NCBI GenBank assembly: GCA_018267385.1
Contig: JAFDYN010000015.1
Coordinates: 1 to 64,000, forward strand
From: Bacteroidota bacterium
GTDB taxonomy: Bacteria > Bacteroidota > Bacteroidia > Chitinophagales > LD1
Length of the DNA stretch: 64,000 bases
Direction: 5' to 3'
The translations under genes were made by a program, and so were the position numbers. Under the pieces are notes generated by a model. It did no database searches. It was not told where the DNA came from and saw only the letters and a list, made by a program, of their open reading frames with translations. Positions 22,311 to 32,809 of the stretch are shown piece by piece; position 1 is the first letter of the stretch; the number at the start of each line of letters is the position of its first letter.

Positions 22311-25300
22311 TTATCGGTTTATCACGAGCTTGCGCGTGAAGTATGAATTTTGTGAGCGGACCACAATGGTATAGGTGCCCGCTGCATACGGTGTGAGGTC
22401 GAGATCTATGCCGTTGAAGCCTTCATAGATCTCCCACTCGCGTGTCTGCAGCTCACGGCCGAGGGCGTCCGCAAGGCTCACAGTAGCAGACTGACCGGCA
22501 GAGGAAGCGACCTGTACAGTTACCTTGCTGGACGCCGGATTAGGGCGCAGGGACTCTACTACAAAACCATTCTTGCCGATGATCGTACCGGATACAATGT
22601 TGGAGTAGTCATCCTTGCCATCGAAGTCGAGCTGCCTCATGCGGTAGTAGTAGATGCTGTTTGGTATCACTGTCTTGTCATCATAGCTGTAGTCTATTTT
22701 CGTGTTGCTATTGCCGTGGCCATCTACCCAGCCGATGGTCTCATAGCTGATACCATCCGTGCTGCGCTGTATTTCAAAACCACTGTTATTGATCTCAGAT
22801 GCCGTAGCCCAGTCGAGGCGCAGGTAGCTATTGTCTACGGCAGTGGCGGTCAGGTATAAGAGGGTAACGGGTAGCGGTGTATTGCTGGCTCCGATACCTA
22901 TGGCAAAATCCGAAAAAGCACCTACACCAGTTCGTTCTGCTGTGGCTACACCACCGGATATACTCTGTGTGCCGTATGTATGGGTACCCAGGGTAGACGA
23001 TTGGGGGTTTCCGTTCAGGTCATTGCCACAGCCGAGCCACGGTGAGGAGGCATTGGCTCGTTTGATCACACCTATACGGCCTGCATCAGTCGGGCCATTA
23101 GTATAGCCGGTGGCGTTCAGCGTCACATCATAGTTGCCACTGCTGATCGGTGCGTCCGGTGTGAAGGTCCAGAAGCCATTGTTGAGGTAATCATTGATAG
23201 AGCTATGATTGATCACACAGGTAGTAGATACAGGTGCGGTGCCAGACTGGCCGGTAGTATAGTAGCCTAGTACACTGCCGATGCCTGCCTGGCTGTGAAA
23301 GTTGAGGTTGCCCAGCTCATAGTGAGATGCATCGCCCACAGGATAGTCATAGGCTCCACTGCTATTGATATAGCGGCGCAGATTTCCTATCACATATTTG
23401 CTGCTGCCGTATCCTGTCAGAGATGCGCTAGTGCCGATTGCCATAGTATTACTGCCGGTAGTGAGTTTGCCATTGGAGAAAGTCAATGCACCTGTGCCCG
23501 ATACCGTCGTGCTCTGCGTCAATGTGACACCATTGCTATTATTGATACCCAGCGAACCAGTTCCGGTGAGGTTAGCGGGAAGGCCATTTCCTGTAGTCTG
23601 AGTTGCAAACCCGGTGTAGTTATAAGTAGCACCTGGACTAAAACTACGCGTTCCCGAGTTTTGCACGTTGCCATCATAAGTACCTACAGATGTGATACCA
23701 TCAGGGTCGGTGATATTCAGTGTGCAGCCCGCATTGACAGTCAGGTTGCCCCCGCCGAGGTCTGTGTAGTATGATGGTGTAGTACCGATATAAAAATTGA
23801 TAGTTGCATTATTGGATACAATGAAATCTTCATCAAGGGCCAGATTATTGTAGATAGACATCACAGTGCCTACACCATCTGCTGTAAAATTGTAGTCAAT
23901 AAATTGATAACCCGTAGCACCGGATGTAGTGGAGGTATAGATGGCTGTGCCATCCAGTGTCGTAAATACCTTGCCAGGCACAGTAGATTGTGCCAGCACT
24001 GTGATATTGTCCCAGCGGGTATTGGCATTTGATCCAGTGCCTAGTGCATAGTATCCGTAGATACGGAAATAGAGGTTTGCCTGATTGTTACACCCGGCTG
24101 GAAGGTTGATGTATGCATAATTCCATGCACCGGAGTTCCATGGCACATCATCGTTTGTACCAGGGTTATCTACGGAAGAGACAAAGTTCCAGTTAGTACC
24201 ATCGGTGCTATAGAGCACGCCGTAGTATGGAGAGTTGACATTGTTTGGATATACATCAAAGGTCAGCTGTAGATTTTTGAATCCGGCGGTGCTGACTTTA
24301 AACTGGAAATACCTGGTAGCAGCTGTACCCGGGTCTGTAGTAGTGGTAGCACCCGGATACCACGCGAATGCTTTGCCATTGGCTACACCGTAGGTACTGA
24401 AGAGCCCGGCACCGTTAGCATTAGTAGAGGTGACACCAGATGATACAGACATGGCACTGCCACCTCCTGTGTTTATTTCCTGCTCTACCTGATTTTCAAA
24501 GGTGGTGCGTGTGGTGTTGTTTTCAAAGTCATAATAAGCGATAGGAATGCCTATGATGGCACTCTTGGCCAGAGTCGTGAAACTAGGCAATGCTGTCCAG
24601 TCGCTGAGTGAGCCGCTACCACAGTTACTACGTACCCATACATAATAAGTAGTAGTAGTGGACAGCCCGAGGATAGTTTTATAATTGGTAGCTACCCCGC
24701 TATAGCTAGGGGTGGTACCGGTACCGGGCGCCGTAGCAGAGGTGCTATAGTACAGATCATAGCTGCTGGCAGCACAGGATGCAGTCCATGATACGGTAGC
24801 TGAAGTAGTACCAGGATTGGCAGCGAGGCCTGTAGGAGCTGGGCAGGTAGTCTGGTCTGCTATGGATACCTGATCGAGACCGATGTTGCAGTATCCACTT
24901 CCATAATTGGAGTTAGCCTTATAGCGTATCTGTATACTTTGGCCAGCATAGCAGGAGAGATCTATCACATTTTGATACCATCCTGAGCTACCGGTAGAGA
25001 AGGTAGAATTGGCAGCACTGTGGCTGTACAAATCGTTCCAGCCGGTACCATTTACATTGATCTGCACGATCAAGGGATATGGGTCCGTGGATGTAGGCGC
25101 AGTGCCCTGATATCCCGCGCTGCCCAGATGGTAATAGTAGGTCAGGTTTTTTGGGGTGGCATCCAGTACGAAAAGAGGAGAGTTCAGGTAATAAGAGTTA
25201 TATAGATCCGAAGCATCATAGACATCCAGAAACGCAAATCTCGTACTGGCCTGTGGCCCGGCAGCACCGTGGGTGGCATCTGCTGTGGCAGTACTCCAAT

Positions 25301-27749
25301 GGTAGCTGGCGCCTGATACATCTTCGGTGATAGTCCAGCAGTTGACAGTGGTGCTGGTAGCATCAAATGTCTCCAGGAAAGCCGGATTGACAGCGATCGC
25401 GCTGCAGAGGGTAAAGAATAGCGAGTTGGTACTCACCGCTGTACCTGAGCAGCTGGCGTTAGTAGCAAAGATCTGTACATCATAGGTAGTATTAGCAGTC
25501 AGGCCGCTTAGCGTGTAGGGAGATGCTGCATTGGTACTGGCCGTGATCCAGGTGCCGCTGCCATTTACTCGGTATTGTACTGTATAGGTGATAGGCAGGC
25601 TACCACCAGAAGGCGCGGTCCAGCTCACTGTAGCTGACGAAGCTGTGATACTACTGTTATTCACACTCAGCGCAGTAGGGGCAGCTGGACAGGTATTGTT
25701 GCTGCCTGTCAGCTGGCTGCCTGTAGCTGCATAGCCTTCGCTACAGGTTCCTGATTGCTTGTTGTAGGGGATGACAAATACGTAGTACTGCGTATTGGCC
25801 GATATGCCGGTGCTATAGGAGAATGTATTGGTACCTACAGGATTGACACCTATCACTGTAGCTCCACCTATAGTATTGCCTATGGTATAGGAGGTGCCAG
25901 CTACTGGCTGCGCAGACATGGTAGATGCCGTACTATAGAGCACCAGATAGCCGCCGGTAGGTAGGGTGGATGGTGGAGTGAATGAGCCTGAAAGGGTAGT
26001 GGCGGAGCTGGTGGCAGTCAGGGCCGTAGGTGCCACAGTAGGCGAGGTGCACGGCGTTAGCGGTGCAGCTATCACTACTGTATAGTCTTCAAACTCACCA
26101 TCTATGCCAGTAGCACAGGAGGTAGTATAGCCACTATATTTAGACGATATACGCATACGTACAGATCCCGTAGTAGCACCTGTAGGTACAGTGATGCTCA
26201 GTGGACAGAGGCTGCTGAGTCCGTTAGTGACATTGGTGGCTGTACCTAGGGTGTACTCCTCTCCGAGGCCGCCAGCAGATCCGGCAGTAGTATTGAAGGT
26301 GCCATCGCCATTCCAGTCTATCCATGCCTTCTGAGAGTTGGTATAGTTGCCACCGGTATTGACATATACGCTTAGGTTGTATGCGCTGCCTACAGTGACA
26401 GTAGTGGATTGAGTCGCTGTGTAATTGGTATAGCCATTCAGCCCCGTACCTGTGTTGCTGATCGTATTAAATATGACGCCCGATATACCATCAGAGGTGC
26501 CCCCAGATGGCGTGCAGTAGCATGGAGCAGATGCTGTGGTAAATGTCCAGGTGACTGGTGAGCCGGATGTATTGCCACAGACAGTGTTTCCAGGTACCAC
26601 CTTCCAGTAATATGTCGTATTAGGTAGCAATGTACCACAGGTGTATGAAGTGGTAGTCACATTGGCGGTCACTGTGCCAGGCAGGCTACCGGCGCCAAAA
26701 TATACATCGTACGAACTGACGGTGCCTGAGGGGGCTGTCCAGCTGACGGATGTGACAGCACCTGTACCGCTATAGCACGTACCTGTGGCACCGGTAGACG
26801 GTGATGGAGCTGATGCTACTCCCGTCAGAGCAGCCGTGACCGTGATGGCACCGGATACAGATGAGGTGGTCGTGCATGAGGAAGCTGTGACCTTGCAGTA
26901 ATAGTAGGTAGTACCCGCTGCAGTAGTAGGCGGAGTATAGGAAGCAGAGGTAGCGCTGGTGATGCTGGCGCCACCTGTATTGGATGAGGTCGTATTGCTA
27001 TACCACTGATAGGCAGGAGATGAGGCTGACGTAGCTACTGTGAGCGCAGTGGCTGTAGCACCCGTACACAGTGACTGTGAGCCACTGGAAGGCTGCGTAG
27101 TGATAGTCGGGGCAGTGCAGGGATAAGTGACCCAGGAGAAATCATCCACAAAGATGTTGTATCCATTCTTTGAGGTAAACTTCAGCATGAAGTAATTCGT
27201 GGCTGTATTGAAACCAGAAGGGACGGTGACGCTATACTGGTACCATCCTGCAGAGGAGGGCGAACTGGTGCCCGTCAATGTAATACCTGTACCGGCCACT
27301 GTGGCCTGATCTATCCGGCGCGGAATCTTGCCCAGAAAGGTGGCAGCAGTGAGAGAGGCGCTGGTGTTCACATATACGCCGAGGCTGTCTGCGCCGGTAT
27401 AGGTAGAGGAGGCATTGCCATATCTGTAGACCCAAAAGGATATGGTGGGTGTACTGGCACCCCGTCCGCTCCAGTCTACTACCGGACTGAAAAGTGTAGC
27501 GGTATTGCCACTGGCAGCGCTGTAGCTATTGTACTCTACCTGTGTACTGCCGCCATGCGCAGTTTCTGTAGGGTTAGATCCTGCTCCGGTAGTAAAGAGA
27601 TAAGTAGCACTGGATACAGTAAACGAAGTAGTAGCCTCAAAACCATCAGTCACAGTCACTTGTGCTTTGGTAAAGGAGGGCCATACTATAAACAGGATGG
27701 ACAATGAAAAAAGAAGGCGTCCCAAGTCCACTTTTGTAAAATTCTTCAT
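22311..27749 (-). CDS. 1812-residue secreted multidomain adhesin with T9SS type A tail
   Basis: The signal peptide (FSLSILFIVWPSFTKAQ) ends near residue 30. The rest is a chain of beta-sandwich domains rich in Thr, Ser, Tyr and Gly: a jelly-roll-like domain (about 32-212), an Ig-like domain (about 215-303), fibronectin type III domains (VSWTAPSGTVSSYDVYF, YTVQYRVNGSGTW, SYDLYYSTS), a GEVED domain (DWNGDGTFN to GIDGEFEDYTVVI, about 410-565), a second carbohydrate-binding-like module near 810-960, and long beta-repeat regions. The C-terminal 80 residues (SLRPNPASSKVTVQV to TYTIVVRSQNSYFTRKLVIN) are a type A sorting tail recognised by the type IX secretion system. It should be exported to the cell surface and may bind glycans or other cells. 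No catalytic motif was seen. It stands alone with its own terminator. Confidence 0.85.
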   Translation of the reverse strand: MKNFTKVDLGRLLFSLSILFIVWPSFTKAQVTVTDGFEATTSFTVSSATYLFTTGAGSNPTETAHGGSTQVEYNSYSAASGNTATLFSPVVDWSGRGASTPTISFWVYRYGNASSTYTGADSLGVYVNTSASLTAATFLGKIPRRIDQATVAGTGITLTGTSSPSSAGWYQYSVTVPSGFNTATNYFMLKFTSKNGYNIFVDDFSWVTYPCTAPTITTQPSSGSQSLCTGATATALTVATSASSPAYQWYSNTTSSNTGGASITSATSASYTPPTTAAGTTYYYCKVTASSCTTTSSVSGAITVTAALTGVASAPSPSTGATGTCYSGTGAVTSVSWTAPSGTVSSYDVYFGAGSLPGTVTANVTTTSYTCGTLLPNTTYYWKVVPGNTVCGNTSGSPVTWTFTTASAPCYCTPSGGTSDGISGVIFNTISNTGTGLNGYTNYTATQSTTVTVGSAYNLSVYVNTGGNYTNSQKAWIDWNGDGTFNTTAGSAGGLGEEYTLGTATNVTNGLSSLCPLSITVPTGATTGSVRMRISSKYSGYTTSCATGIDGEFEDYTVVIAAPLTPCTSPTVAPTALTATSSATTLSGSFTPPSTLPTGGYLVLYSTASTMSAQPVAGTSYTIGNTIGGATVIGVNPVGTNTFSYSTGISANTQYYVFVIPYNKQSGTCSEGYAATGSQLTGSNNTCPAAPTALSVNNSSITASSATVSWTAPSGGSLPITYTVQYRVNGSGTWITASTNAASPYTLSGLTANTTYDVQIFATNASCSGTAVSTNSLFFTLCSAIAVNPAFLETFDATSTTVNCWTITEDVSGASYHWSTATADATHGAAGPQASTRFAFLDVYDASDLYNSYYLNSPLFVLDATPKNLTYYYHLGSAGYQGTAPTSTDPYPLIVQINVNGTGWNDLYSHSAANSTFSTGSSGWYQNVIDLSCYAGQSIQIRYKANSNYGSGYCNIGLDQVSIADQTTCPAPTGLAANPGTTSATVSWTASCAASSYDLYYSTSATAPGTGTTPSYSGVATNYKTILGLSTTTTYYVWVRSNCGSGSLSDWTALPSFTTLAKSAIIGIPIAYYDFENNTTRTTFENQVEQEINTGGGSAMSVSSGVTSTNANGAGLFSTYGVANGKAFAWYPGATTTTDPGTAATRYFQFKVSTAGFKNLQLTFDVYPNNVNSPYYGVLYSTDGTNWNFVSSVDNPGTNDDVPWNSGAWNYAYINLPAGCNNQANLYFRIYGYYALGTGSNANTRWDNITVLAQSTVPGKVFTTLDGTAIYTSTTSGATGYQFIDYNFTADGVGTVMSIYNNLALDEDFIVSNNATINFYIGTTPSYYTDLGGGNLTVNAGCTLNITDPDGITSVGTYDGNVQNSGTRSFSPGATYNYTGFATQTTGNGLPANLTGTGSLGINNSNGVTLTQSTTVSGTGALTFSNGKLTTGSNTMAIGTSASLTGYGSSKYVIGNLRRYINSSGAYDYPVGDASHYELGNLNFHSQAGIGSVLGYYTTGQSGTAPVSTTCVINHSSINDYLNNGFWTFTPDAPISSGNYDVTLNATGYTNGPTDAGRIGVIKRANASSPWLGCGNDLNGNPQSSTLGTHTYGTQSISGGVATAERTGVGAFSDFAIGIGASNTPLPVTLLYLTATAVDNSYLRLDWATASEINNSGFEIQRSTDGISYETIGWVDGHGNSNTKIDYSYDDKTVIPNSIYYYRMRQLDFDGKDDYSNIVSGTIIGKNGFVVESLRPNPASSKVTVQVASSAGQSATVSLADALGRELQTREWEIYEGFNGIDLDLTPYAAGTYTIVVRSQNSYFTRKLVINR

Positions 27750-28238
27750 GAGGGGGGATGGTTCGTAGTAGTTGTAAATTATATGAGTGAAGATAAATCC
27801 GATTGTACTATTATGCCAATGTTACGTGTATGTTATTTGAACGTTTGTTGAATTATATTTAAATCAAATATTATTATTTAGTAAATAAATAGATTTTTCA
27901 TGACCATAATTCGATAAGGTCATGAAATTATATGCATGATTAAAAGGGGATTAGCTTTTTTATGGAGGTTTTACGTTTTCTATTATGGCTTTTGGGTTCT
28001 GATAAGATAATAGCCATCCTGGCGGAAATCAAGCCATTAGTGACAATAAAGACATTGTGAAGTGCTGCTGGGGTTGCAAGACAAAGAAATTTTGCTCCAC
28101 CTGAGACCATAAATAAATACAGTCGTAGTATCTAGTAGGCGCTATATACCCATTTATAGGTATATGATCGACATCATTAGGTTGTTTTACGAAACAACAA
28201 ATCAGAAGAATGGTGGGATAAGTACGTAAAGCTGTATG
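27750..28238. other. Gene-free AT-rich stretch with small palindromes
   Basis: No gene is supported. Small inverted repeats: TCATGACC (27899-27906) with GGTCATGA (27919-27926); TATACC with GGTATA (near 28144-28163); TGTTT-tacg-AAACA (near 28184-28197). The first 150 bp should hold the promoter of the adhesin; no exact TAnnTTTG is seen on the minus strand. The remainder lies after the stop of the ABC exporter gene and could be its trailer or an unrecognised RNA. Confidence 0.4.
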
Positions 28239-30116
28239 CTATTCCGTCTCGTATTGCAGCTTGAGAAGGTTGGCATAGAGACCATCTGGCAGATGCAGCA
28301 GCGTATTGTGATCGCCCTGCTCCACTATCTTGCCTTTATTGATCACGAGGATCGTATCTGCCTCGCGGATAGTAGAGAGCCGGTGTGCTATGATAAAGGT
28401 AGTACGGCCCGCCATCAGCTTGTCCAGTGCATCTTTGACCAGGCGCTCTGACTCTGAGTCGAGTGCAGAGGTGGCCTCATCCAGTATCAGGATCTTAGGG
28501 TCACGCAGGATAGCACGCGCTATCGCTACCCGCTGCTTCTGGCCCCCGGAGAGTTTCAGGCCGCGCTCGCCCACCATCGTATCGAGCCCCTCCGGAAAGG
28601 CGCTGATAAAATCCCAGGCGTTTGCCTTCTTGGCAGCAGCTATGATCTCTTCGTCTGTGGCACTGGTCTTGCCGTAGGCTATATTTTCACGGATAGAGCC
28701 GCCAAAGAGTATGACCTCTTGTGGCACCAGGCCTATGTTCTTGCGTAGCGCAGTCAGGTTGTAGTCCTGGATGCTCTTGCCATCTATCAGTATATCGCCA
28801 TGCTGAAACGGATAAAAACCTGAGAGCAGCTTGATGATGGTAGACTTGCCCGAGCCGCTGGGGCCTACAAGTGCTATCTTTTCACCACTGCGCACAGAGA
28901 AGGTCAGGTCTGTAAAGATCGGTATGTCACTACGTGTAGGATAGCTGAAGCCTACCCCACGAAACTCTACACGGCCGGATACAGGTGAAGAAAGTTTTTC
29001 ATCTGCAATGGAGACTTCAGATTTCTCATCCAGTATTTCATTGATGCGCTCCGATGCGCCTATGGTCTTTTGTATCACTGTATAGCTCTCACTGAGTCCC
29101 GCCAGCGAGCTGCCTATGAAGATGGTGAGCAGGAAAAACTTGATGAGGTCGCCTATCTCGATTTGATGATTGGCCACTTCATTCAGGCCACTATATACTA
29201 TGAAGACGATAGCCCCAAACATGGAGAGGATGATAAAGAATACAAAGCCAGCCCTGTACTTGGCAGCATACATGCCTATATCTGCCACTGCATGGTTGAT
29301 CACCGAGTAGCGGCGGGTCTCATAGCCTTCATTAGTATAGGCCTTGACAATATCTGTGCTGTGAAAGGTTTCTTCTACTACTGTCACAGACTCTGCCAGC
29401 TTGTCCTGGGCCTGGCGGCTGATCTTGCGTATGAACCTACCGAAGACCACAGCCGCAGCTACGAGCACGGGCAGCAATCCGAGGATGATCAGGGTCAGCT
29501 TGATAGAGACGGCCAGTAATAATGGCACACACACGATAGGCAGCACGAGTTGACGTACAAAGAATGCAAGCTGATTGGTCAGGGCGTCCTGCAGCTGTGA
29601 CACGTCTGCGGAGATGCGCGAGGTGAGATTTCCCACGCGGTTCTCCTCAAAAAATTGGATAGGCAGGGTGATGATGCGCTCGTAGAGCGCATTGCGTATA
29701 GCAGCCATGGACCGCTGACCCACATACTCGAAGAGGTAAATGCGGAAGAACGATAAAACAGCGGTGACCAGTAGTACGATACCCAGCAGCAGGCCTATGT
29801 GCTTGAGCTTCTCTGGGCTATCAGCAGGATTGATCTGGTCTATCAGCTGTGTGATCTGTGTTACTTTCTCATGGTCGGCGTGATCGGTGCGGATCTCTTT
29901 GGTCACCTTGTCTATAGCAGCCTTGGATGGGAGGGCGGCATTGACCAGGTCTCCGAAGCCACCCGGTATCACTGCTACGATGCCGGACGATACTACCAGG
30001 CAGAGCATCCCTACTATAAAGTGCCACTTGTAGGGGAGAACGAATCTATAGATGCGCAGCGAATGCCATATCTGTGAAAAGGACAATCTGCTCTTTTTTT
30101 CTTCTTGCTCGGCCAT
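28239..30116 (-). CDS. ABC exporter half-transporter (MsbA/LmrA type)
   Basis: 625 residues, a fused membrane domain and ATPase. About six transmembrane helices lie in residues 25-350, with an unusually long polar loop between TM1 and TM2 (about 68-115). The ATPase domain has Walker A GPSGSGKSTIIKLL (about 410-423), a Q-loop (LVPQEVILFG), the signature LSGGQKQRVAIARAI (about 514-528), Walker B ILILDEATSALD and the switch His in IIAHRLST. It should form a homodimer that exports lipid, drug or peptide across the inner membrane; MsbA-like lipid flipping is the commonest role in Bacteroidota but substrate cannot be read. It is a single gene, divergent from the metal efflux operon. Confidence 0.9.
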   Translation of the reverse strand: MAEQEEKKSRLSFSQIWHSLRIYRFVLPYKWHFIVGMLCLVVSSGIVAVIPGGFGDLVNAALPSKAAIDKVTKEIRTDHADHEKVTQITQLIDQINPADSPEKLKHIGLLLGIVLLVTAVLSFFRIYLFEYVGQRSMAAIRNALYERIITLPIQFFEENRVGNLTSRISADVSQLQDALTNQLAFFVRQLVLPIVCVPLLLAVSIKLTLIILGLLPVLVAAAVVFGRFIRKISRQAQDKLAESVTVVEETFHSTDIVKAYTNEGYETRRYSVINHAVADIGMYAAKYRAGFVFFIILSMFGAIVFIVYSGLNEVANHQIEIGDLIKFFLLTIFIGSSLAGLSESYTVIQKTIGASERINEILDEKSEVSIADEKLSSPVSGRVEFRGVGFSYPTRSDIPIFTDLTFSVRSGEKIALVGPSGSGKSTIIKLLSGFYPFQHGDILIDGKSIQDYNLTALRKNIGLVPQEVILFGGSIRENIAYGKTSATDEEIIAAAKKANAWDFISAFPEGLDTMVGERGLKLSGGQKQRVAIARAILRDPKILILDEATSALDSESERLVKDALDKLMAGRTTFIIAHRLSTIREADTILVINKGKIVEQGDHNTLLHLPDGLYANLLKLQYETE

Positions 30117-30224
30117 GGAGAGGTATGTTCAGTTTAGCAGGTAGTAAAAGTATATTAAAGTTTATGACGAAAAGGTGAGGTTTAGATTTTCTCTGATGAA
30201 TATGTGATATGGTTATATATGTAT

Positions 30225-30232
30225 TATTTTTG
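30225..30232 (+). promoter_or_regulatory. Candidate -7 box upstream of the efflux operon
   Basis: TATTTTTG matches TAnnTTTG exactly. It lies about 120 bp before the chosen start of the TolC-like gene; no TTTG is present at the usual -33 spacing. The long leader would hold no obvious metal-responsive structure. Confidence 0.4.
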
Positions 30233-30353
30233 CGCCGCCCGATCCTGTGGGCCAGCACTAAAGTCTAAATGAATGTTAATATTCCCTGCTGTTTTAAGCC
30301 GGCCCCTCTATTCAGGGTCTGAGATAGTTAATTTGCCTAAAATGCACTCCCCC

Positions 30354-31634
30354 ATGCTAAGGAAAGGGTTTTACCTTTTTATATCCCTGTTTCTCATATC
30401 TGTACGAGCCCAGGCTGTCTACAGCGTCGATACCCTACATATCACTATAGAGCAGGCTGAGAAGCGCTTTCTGGATAGCAACCTGACCCTGCTCATCGGC
30501 AAGACCAATATAGATGTACAAAAGGCGCTGGAGCTACAGGCCCGGCTTTTTGACAATCCGAATATCAGCTACACCCACAATTTTTATAATGCTAATACGA
30601 AGAAGTGGTTTTCCGTATCTCCTAATAATGGCGAAGGCGAGCTGAGCGCCCAGCTCACGCAGCTGATCCGCATAGGCGGCAAGCGCAAAAACCAGATCAA
30701 ACTGGCGCAGTACAATACCCAGCTCACAGAGTATCAGTATTACGACCTGCTGCGCGCGCTGAAATACCAGCTGCTCACAGACCTGAGCAATATAGATCTC
30801 TATCTGCAGAATGATAATATCTACCGCCAGCAGATAGGTATAGTGAAGCAGCTGGTGGATGCCACAGCCTACCAGGTACAGAGCGGCAATGTAAGTGAAA
30901 AGGAGTCCGTGCGCCTGCAGAATGTATTGCTATCACTGGAGAGTGCGCAGCGCAGCAACTATGAGAGCCTGCTGGATGCCGAGAGCGATGTGAAGCAGAT
31001 GCTGAAGTTCAGCAAAAATGAGTTTATAGTGCCGGACCTGCCGCAGGCCAGAGATGTATCTACCCAGATCAGAAGCATAGGAATAGACTCTCTGAATAGC
31101 ATAGCACTGACCGAGCGCTATGATGTCAAGGCCGCGAAACTGGGTGTAGACATAGCTAATACCCAGCTGCGACTGCAGCGTGCGCAGGGCGTGCCTGACC
31201 CGTCGCTATTCTTCGAGTATGACCGCTTTGGTAGCTCGTATACCAACTATACCGGCCTCGGTGTCAGTATAGACCTGCCTGTGTTTAATCATAATCAGGG
31301 TAATATCCGCTCTGCCAAGGCCGGCATCAAGGCAGCGCAGTACAGCTCTGACAATGCATACCTGGGCCTGACCACAGACGTGGCCAGCGCGCTCATGAAG
31401 ATGCTCAACATCACTGATATGCAGAAGACCTTTGACCAGAACTACAATAAGTCATTCAATAAGGTATCTCAGGGCATGGTAGACCTCTACAAAGAGCGGA
31501 AGATAGGCCTCGTAGAGTTTCTTGACTTCTTTGACAGCTATGGCGAGTCTAAAAGAAACCTGAACCAGCTCACCTCTGACTACCGCCAGGGCGTCTATGA
31601 GCTGAACTATACCCTGGGCAAGGATGTATTCTGA
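30354..31634 (+). CDS. Outer-membrane efflux channel (TolC/CzcC family)
   Basis: About 426 residues from ATG 30354, which starts the signal peptide MLRKGFYLFISLFLISVRAQ; the upstream ATG codons (30273, 30342) would put 27 or 4 extra residues before it. Two long helical outer-membrane-efflux repeats are visible, with TIEQAEKRFLDSNLTLL (about 29-45) and LTERYDVKAAKLGVDIANTQ (about 255-274) at the starts of the two halves, and a QVPDPSLFFEYDR-like strand region. It forms the trimeric channel of an RND efflux pump. It is the first gene of a three-gene operon with a periplasmic adaptor and a CzcA-type pump, 37 bp before the adaptor. Confidence 0.9.
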   Translation: MLRKGFYLFISLFLISVRAQAVYSVDTLHITIEQAEKRFLDSNLTLLIGKTNIDVQKALELQARLFDNPNISYTHNFYNANTKKWFSVSPNNGEGELSAQLTQLIRIGGKRKNQIKLAQYNTQLTEYQYYDLLRALKYQLLTDLSNIDLYLQNDNIYRQQIGIVKQLVDATAYQVQSGNVSEKESVRLQNVLLSLESAQRSNYESLLDAESDVKQMLKFSKNEFIVPDLPQARDVSTQIRSIGIDSLNSIALTERYDVKAAKLGVDIANTQLRLQRAQGVPDPSLFFEYDRFGSSYTNYTGLGVSIDLPVFNHNQGNIRSAKAGIKAAQYSSDNAYLGLTTDVASALMKMLNITDMQKTFDQNYNKSFNKVSQGMVDLYKERKIGLVEFLDFFDSYGESKRNLNQLTSDYRQGVYELNYTLGKDVF

Positions 31635-31671
31635 TAAATCAACCCATCAATAAGCATATCGCTAAATATAT

Positions 31672-32778
31672 ATGATAAGAAAAACAGTTTTTGTAGCAGC
31701 GCTCTCTCTGGCTCTGGGCGGCCTGACATCCTGCCACCACGAGGATAAAAAACAAGAGACCAAGATCGAGAACTTCGTCCTCAGTGATACCATGCAGAAG
31801 ATCATCAAAGTAGATGAGGTGACGCTGGATAAAGTGGATGGAGTAGTGAACCTCAATGGCGATATCAGCTACGATCAGAATAATGTGATCAGGGTGATGC
31901 CTATGGTGAGCGGCATAGCCCAGGATGTGAAGGTAAATCTGGGAGACCGCGTGACGCAAGGCCAGACACTAGCTACGATCAAAAGCGCAGAGGCCATGGG
32001 CCTGCAAAACGACCTGGTCAATGCCCGCGCCGCAGAAACCCTGGCTAAGAAAAACCTGGAGGTGACCCAGTCTATGATGGATAAAGGGGTAGCCAGCCAG
32101 CGCGACCTGCTGCAGGCGCAGCAGGACCTGGCCAAGGCCGAGGCCGATCTGAACCGCGTGAGCAGCCAGCTCTCTCTGATAGGTACCAGCGCGGCAGGCA
32201 ATGGGGCTGTCGTGGCGATCACCTCTCCGGACAATGGGTTCATAGTAGAGCGGAAGCTCAATCCTAATCAGCCCATCCGCTCTGACGATGCTACGCCGCT
32301 TTTCACAGTATCAGACCTGAAGCGCGTGTGGGTACTGGCCAATGTATATGAGGTGGATGTAGAGAAGGTGAAAGTGGGCGACTCTGTAGAGGTGCACACA
32401 CTCGCGCATCCTGACAATGTGTACTACGGCAGGATAGACCTCGTATCCAATGCGCTGGACCCGGTAGCCCGCACCCTGCAGGTGCGCGTAGTGCTGGATA
32501 ATCCTAACTATGAACTGAAACCGGAAATGTATGCCCGCGTGTCTGTACGATTCAAAGAGCAGGACAAGGAAATGCCCAATGTGCCTAGTGCGGCGATCGT
32601 CTTTGACAAGAGCCGCAACTATGTAGTGGTCTATCATGACAAAGATAACCTGGAGATACGTGAGGTAGAGATACTCGATGCACAGGGACCGCGCACCTAT
32701 ATCTCTGCTGGGCTCAAGCCGGGAGAGAAGGTGATCTCAAAGGCAGCGCTGCTGATCTATCAGGCTATTCGTCAGTAA
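31672..32778 (+). CDS. RND periplasmic adaptor lipoprotein (CzcB/CusB family)
   Basis: 368 residues with a lipoprotein signal (LSLALGGLTSC, Cys about 21) followed by HHEDKKQE, a His-rich start that may bind metal. Barrel-sandwich halves flank a helical hairpin: VMPMVSGIAQDVKVNLGDRV (about 80-99), a coiled coil of about 100-170 (QNDLVNARAAETLAKKNLEV, DLLQAQQDLAKAEADLNRVS) and TSPDNGFIVERKLNPNQPI. A beta-barrel domain (WVLANVYEVDVEKVKVGDSV) and a membrane-proximal part follow. It should link the CzcA-type inner-membrane pump to the outer-membrane channel. It sits between those two genes, 31 bp before the pump gene. Confidence 0.92.
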   Translation: MIRKTVFVAALSLALGGLTSCHHEDKKQETKIENFVLSDTMQKIIKVDEVTLDKVDGVVNLNGDISYDQNNVIRVMPMVSGIAQDVKVNLGDRVTQGQTLATIKSAEAMGLQNDLVNARAAETLAKKNLEVTQSMMDKGVASQRDLLQAQQDLAKAEADLNRVSSQLSLIGTSAAGNGAVVAITSPDNGFIVERKLNPNQPIRSDDATPLFTVSDLKRVWVLANVYEVDVEKVKVGDSVEVHTLAHPDNVYYGRIDLVSNALDPVARTLQVRVVLDNPNYELKPEMYARVSVRFKEQDKEMPNVPSAAIVFDKSRNYVVVYHDKDNLEIREVEILDAQGPRTYISAGLKPGEKVISKAALLIYQAIRQ

Positions 32779-32809
32779 CCGATTGGACAAAGTTTAAATA
32801 AACTCATTC

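Noticed and set aside
22311-27749. Protease or glycosidase activity in the 1812-residue protein
   Set aside because: No catalytic motif could be found among its beta-sandwich domains.
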